Both the position numbers and the translations under genes were made by a program. Of a stretch of 52,786 nt of DNA, positions 49,665-52,786 are shown one piece after another; the stretch's first letter is position 1, and every line of letters begins with the position of its first letter. This DNA is from Lachnospiraceae bacterium (GTDB lineage Bacteria; Bacillota; Clostridia; Lachnospirales; Lachnospiraceae), in the NCBI GenBank assembly GCA_016293925.1, contig JAEDCX010000006.1, positions 1-52,786 of the forward strand, given 5' to 3'. The notes beneath the pieces were generated by a model. That model was not told the DNA's origin. It did no database searches and saw only the letters and a list, made by a program, of their open reading frames with translations.

Positions 49665-50951
49665 TCAGTCTGTCTGCGACAGGCTTTTCACTAATCCGTC
49701 ATTCTTCATCTCCTGAAGACTTCTCAGGATTCCGTATTTGGCATGGAACCAGGTAAGCCCCCCCTGGAAATAAACATGATAGGGCGGCTTCAGCGGTCCG
49801 TCTGCCGATAATTCGATGGAAGATCCGGACACAAACGCACCGGCGGCCATAATGACTTTGGCGTCATATCCCGGCATATCCCATGGCTCCGGCGTAACGA
49901 AACCATCCACCGGTGCAGCAAACTGAATGCCGCGGCAGAATGCCTGTAATCCCTCGGCAGAGCCCAGCGTAATCGCCTGGATAATATCATGTCGCGATTC
50001 ATTCCGGTCCGGCACACAGGGAAATCCGAGGGGTTCATAGAGATTGGCCGCAAAAATCGCACCCTTCAGTGCACCTGCCGTAACAGTAGGTGCCAGGAAA
50101 AAGCCCTGATACATGGACGGCAGTGCCGTAAGCGATGCTCCCACTTCTTTACCGAGTCCGGGGGAGGTCAGTCGATATGCGGCATTTTCCACACATTCTT
50201 TGGTGCCGGCAATATATCCACCGATGGGTGCAAGTCCCCCTCCCGGATTCTTAATCAGGGAGCCAACTACCATATCCGCTCCTACGTCCGATGGTTCCCT
50301 GTCTTCCACGAATTCTCCGTAACAGTTATCCACCATACAGATCACGTCCGGCTTGATATTCTTGATAAAAGAGATCAGTTCCCCGATGCGTGCCACGCTT
50401 AAAGTGGGACGTGTCTGATACCCTTTGGAACGTTGGATCGTCACAACACGGGTTTTCTCATGAACTGCCTTCCGTATCCCCTCATAATCAAAGGAACCGT
50501 CCGGAAGCAGGTTCACCTGACGATAGGTAATGCCATACTCTGCAAGGGATCCCCTGCTCGGTCTGATCCCGATGACCTCTTCCAGTGTATCATACGGTTT
50601 TCCGACGGGAGACAACAGTTCGTCCCCAGGACGAAGATTACTCATCAGAGCCAGTGCCAGCGCATGGGTTCCGCAGGTAATCTGCGGTCTCACCAGGGCG
50701 TCCTCCGTATGAAAAACATCCGCATAGACCCGCTCCAGGGTTTCCCTTCCGATATCGCTGTATCCATATCCGGTGGTTCCGTACAGACAGGCTTCACTGA
50801 CATGGTTGTCCTGCATTGCCTTTAGCACCTTCATCTGATTTTGTTCCGCAATCCGGTCAATCTGACGGAACCGTTCCTCCAGTCTGCCGAGTGCCTCTTC
50901 TCCCTTTGCATACACCGCATCGTCAATCCCCATATTGAATAACGGATTCAT
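49665..50951 (-). CDS. PLP-dependent 'aluminium resistance' family protein (methionine gamma-lyase-like)
   Basis: This 428-residue fold-type I PLP enzyme belongs to the Alum_res family (PF06838). The lysine in VVGSLIKNPGGGLAP is the likely PLP anchor. Other blocks are GTTGYGYSDIGRETLERVYA, RPQITCGTHALALAL, VTIQRSKGY and CMVDNCYGEFVE. The true reaction is not known; the name comes from an old plant-related assignment and is unreliable. AGGAGAGAAAG precedes ATG 50951. Neighbours miaA and mutL suggest a conserved Clostridial cluster. Confidence 0.88.
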   Translation of the reverse strand: MNPLFNMGIDDAVYAKGEEALGRLEERFRQIDRIAEQNQMKVLKAMQDNHVSEACLYGTTGYGYSDIGRETLERVYADVFHTEDALVRPQITCGTHALALALMSNLRPGDELLSPVGKPYDTLEEVIGIRPSRGSLAEYGITYRQVNLLPDGSFDYEGIRKAVHEKTRVVTIQRSKGYQTRPTLSVARIGELISFIKNIKPDVICMVDNCYGEFVEDREPSDVGADMVVGSLIKNPGGGLAPIGGYIAGTKECVENAAYRLTSPGLGKEVGASLTALPSMYQGFFLAPTVTAGALKGAIFAANLYEPLGFPCVPDRNESRHDIIQAITLGSAEGLQAFCRGIQFAAPVDGFVTPEPWDMPGYDAKVIMAAGAFVSGSSIELSADGPLKPPYHVYFQGGLTWFHAKYGILRSLQEMKNDGLVKSLSQTD

Positions 50952-50992
50952 CTTTCTCTCCTCTCAAATTCCAGACATTTTCATTTTCATAT

Positions 50993-51931
50993 CTACAATA
51001 CCGTGCGCACGATCTGTTCCAGAATCTCTGGATCCGACTGTTTTGATTTGTCAAGCCAGATCACATGTTTCTCCCGCCGAAACCAGGTCAGCTGCCGCTT
51101 GGCAAAATGTCTCGTTTCTTTTTTGATCAGTGCGACAGCCTCCTCCAGCGTCATCTCGCCCATGAGATACGCCACAATCTCCTTATAACCCAGTCCCTGC
51201 ATGCTGACCCAGTTACGCTTACAGCCCCGGTCCAGAAGATCCGAAACCTCCTGTACCAGTCCTGCATCCATCATATGATCCACCCGCTCTTCAATGCGTT
51301 CATACAATCGTTCCCGCTCATCGGTCAACACAAAATAGTACGCTTCATAAGGGGATTCCTTTTTCCGTTGCTGTTCATTGTGGGCAGAGATTTTACGGCC
51401 GGTCAATTCATAGAATTCAATGGCGCGGATCACTCTTTTGATATTGTGCCGGTCGATACATTCCGCACTCTCCGGATCAATCTGTGCAAGCCTTCGAAAC
51501 AGTGCATCACAGCCATCCGGCTCTCCCGCAATCTGCTCCAGGCGTTTCCGGATCTCACCGTTCTCCTCATTCTCTGTAAAATCAATATCATACAATACCG
51601 ATTGGATATAGAACCCGGTTCCTCCGGTAATGATCGGGATTCTCCCTTCGGCATAGATTTTCTCCATAGCGTCATACGCCATCCGCTGAAATACGGTAAC
51701 ATTAAACGGATCTGCGGGATCCAGAACATCAATCAGATAATGGTCGATTCCCTGCATCTGAGAGGGGGGAATCTTGGCAGATCCGATGTCCATGCCCCGA
51801 TATACCTGAATGGAATCTGCCGAGATGATTGACCCATTCAGTCTGCGTGCAGCCTGTATGGACAATTCTGTTTTGCCCACTGCGGTGGGACCCGTTAAAA
51901 TCACTAATTTTTTCCCTTCAAATGCACTCAT
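50993..51931 (-). CDS. miaA: tRNA dimethylallyltransferase
   Basis: MiaA adds a dimethylallyl group to A37 of tRNAs that read codons starting with U. The 312-residue protein has the P-loop GPTAVGKTEL, SADSIQVYRGMDIGSAKI, GIDHYLIDVLDP, GGTGFYIQSVL and QMAR-like WVSMQGLGYKEI, and closes with FAKRQLTWFRRE. AGGATGGGG precedes ATG 51931. It follows mutL, which is the usual order. Confidence 0.96.
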   Translation of the reverse strand: MSAFEGKKLVILTGPTAVGKTELSIQAARRLNGSIISADSIQVYRGMDIGSAKIPPSQMQGIDHYLIDVLDPADPFNVTVFQRMAYDAMEKIYAEGRIPIITGGTGFYIQSVLYDIDFTENEENGEIRKRLEQIAGEPDGCDALFRRLAQIDPESAECIDRHNIKRVIRAIEFYELTGRKISAHNEQQRKKESPYEAYYFVLTDERERLYERIEERVDHMMDAGLVQEVSDLLDRGCKRNWVSMQGLGYKEIVAYLMGEMTLEEAVALIKKETRHFAKRQLTWFRREKHVIWLDKSKQSDPEILEQIVRTVL

Positions 51932-52019
51932 ACCCCATCCTGTTCCGTTCGTGTCATGCGGTCGAATCCCTCAGTATCACCCGGTTAACTCCCTTGTACC
52001 ATTCCGGCTGAATGTACAA

Positions 52020-52786
52020 TCAATTCACGATCCGCTTGAATTTTCTCTCCACTTCTGCTTTTGACATTGCCACAATCACAGGGCGTCCGTGCGGACAATG
52101 ATATGGGTTTTTCAGTTTCAGAAGCTGGTGGATCAATTCCTTTGCCTGTACCTCATTCATCTCGGTATTGCCCTTTACAGCAGCCTTGCACGCCATGGTG
52201 GCCATCCGATGCAGAACCGCCTCCGGTGCCTGCCGCATGGGATGACCTGCCAGTTCATCCAGAATCTCCAGAAACATCTCCTTCGGATTGAACCCATACA
52301 GATCCATGGGAACGGCACGGATCGCATAATCGTTTCCGCCGAAACATTCCGCCCGGAATCCCAGTTGTCCAAGCATTTCCTCGTATTCGGTAAAAACCTG
52401 AATCTCTCCGGAGGATAACCGCAGTATCGTCGGCGGATTCAGGGGCTCGCTGATAATCTCCTTCTGCTCCAGATGCTCCATAAGGTTCTCATATTTTACT
52501 TTTTCATGGGCTGCATGCTGATCGATCAGAAGGAGGTCCGTCTTGTATTCCACAAGCCAGTAGGTTTTGAAAACCTGCCCGATGATTCTGTATTGACTCT
52601 CAAAGTCAACGTCAAGAATGTAATCCGTATTCTGCGCGATATCCGTCCCCGACTCCGAAACAGGCAGATTTTCCCGGAACAGTTCCAGTTGGACAGGCTT
52701 CTGCACGATCTCCGGCTTCATTTCCTCAGGTTGCACTTCCTCCGGCTGCGTTTCCAGTCGTTTTTCCTCCTGTAATGCCTGCATTG
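52020..52786 (-). CDS. mutL: DNA mismatch repair protein MutL, C-terminal part
   Basis: Only the last ~255 residues are in the window; the ATPase domain lies beyond the right edge. An acidic, Gln- and Pro-rich linker (TQPEEVQPEEMKPE) is followed by the endonuclease dimerisation domain with LLIDQHAAHEKVKYE, whose DQHAxxE motif marks a nicking MutL, then MACKAAVKG and the zinc-site motif CPHGRPV. An endonuclease-type MutL means the organism uses methyl-independent mismatch repair without MutH. The likely β-clamp-binding motif QLELF in the linker is visible. Confidence 0.95.
   Translation of the reverse strand, partial: MQALQEEKRLETQPEEVQPEEMKPEIVQKPVQLELFRENLPVSESGTDIAQNTDYILDVDFESQYRIIGQVFKTYWLVEYKTDLLLIDQHAAHEKVKYENLMEHLEQKEIISEPLNPPTILRLSSGEIQVFTEYEEMLGQLGFRAECFGGNDYAIRAVPMDLYGFNPKEMFLEILDELAGHPMRQAPEAVLHRMATMACKAAVKGNTEMNEVQAKELIHQLLKLKNPYHCPHGRPVIVAMSKAEVERKFKRIVN

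Noticed and set aside
1..52786. Mobile elements, prophage, CRISPR arrays, tRNA or rRNA genes
   Set aside because: No transposase, phage structural gene, regularly spaced repeat or tRNA/rRNA-like sequence was seen. The tyrosine recombinase has no phage context.

Overview
The window is ordinary chromosomal backbone of a low-to-mid GC, Gram-positive member of the Clostridia, most likely family Lachnospiraceae. I infer this from the gene families, their order (yloU-fakA-recG, rsmD-coaD, rplU-prp-rpmA-obgE, mreBCD-pbp2-minCD-rodA-mgsA, yggS-sepF), strong AGGAGG-type ribosome binding sites with ATG, GTG and TTG starts, a YlbJ-like sporulation protein and a Firmicute L27 with the Prp-cleaved N-terminus. 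I cannot name the genus. I see no tRNA, rRNA, CRISPR array, insertion sequence or prophage.

Left half, mostly + strand. A J-domain fragment (1-261) and rpmB (-) converge on a shared terminator. Next is an envelope and lipid block: an Asp23-family protein, fatty acid kinase FakA, RecG and a DegV/FakB lipid-binding protein, closed by a long hairpin terminator. A type IIA topoisomerase pair follows (probably topoisomerase IV, parE-parC), then rsmD, coaD and a coiled-coil protein. ylbJ lies on the opposite strand. Two pseudouridine synthases, a small membrane protein and recU come next. A partial histidine operon (hisZ-hisG-hisD-hisB-hisIE) starts from a strong promoter followed by a palindrome. 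Then come a radical-SAM protein, its DUF2344 partner and RNase G, a ribosomal block (L21 leader, rplU, prp, rpmA), obgE and the ribosome-maturation tail yhbY, yqeK, rsfS.

Centre (28.6-33.3 kb). lexA (-) and a YneA-like division inhibitor (+) diverge from a region with at least three LexA boxes. One box fills the spacer of a consensus promoter. A XerS-like tyrosine recombinase, a TtcA-family tRNA thiolase and an AI-2E-family membrane protein follow.

Right half, almost all - strand. In transcription order: mutL (cut by the window edge), miaA, a PLP lyase-like 'aluminium resistance' protein, radC, mreB, mreC, mreD, a very large PBP2, minC, minD, rodA, mgsA, a lipoprotein DD-carboxypeptidase, an HlyD-like adaptor, yggS and sepF. 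After a terminator come aroB, lspA and rluD, and then a cytidylate-kinase-like protein. This is a cell-shape and division region: MreBCD, PBP2 and RodA build the side wall, MinCD and SepF place and support the septum, and YneA can block division after DNA damage.

I found no clear unknown system. The best leads are a HisIE enzyme carrying a HisF-like barrel whose first catalytic Asp is replaced by Tyr, the multi-box SOS region, a palindrome just downstream of the his promoter, a roughly 250-residue insertion in PBP2, a min locus without minE, and a 21-codon reading frame with a good ribosome binding site between fakA and recG.
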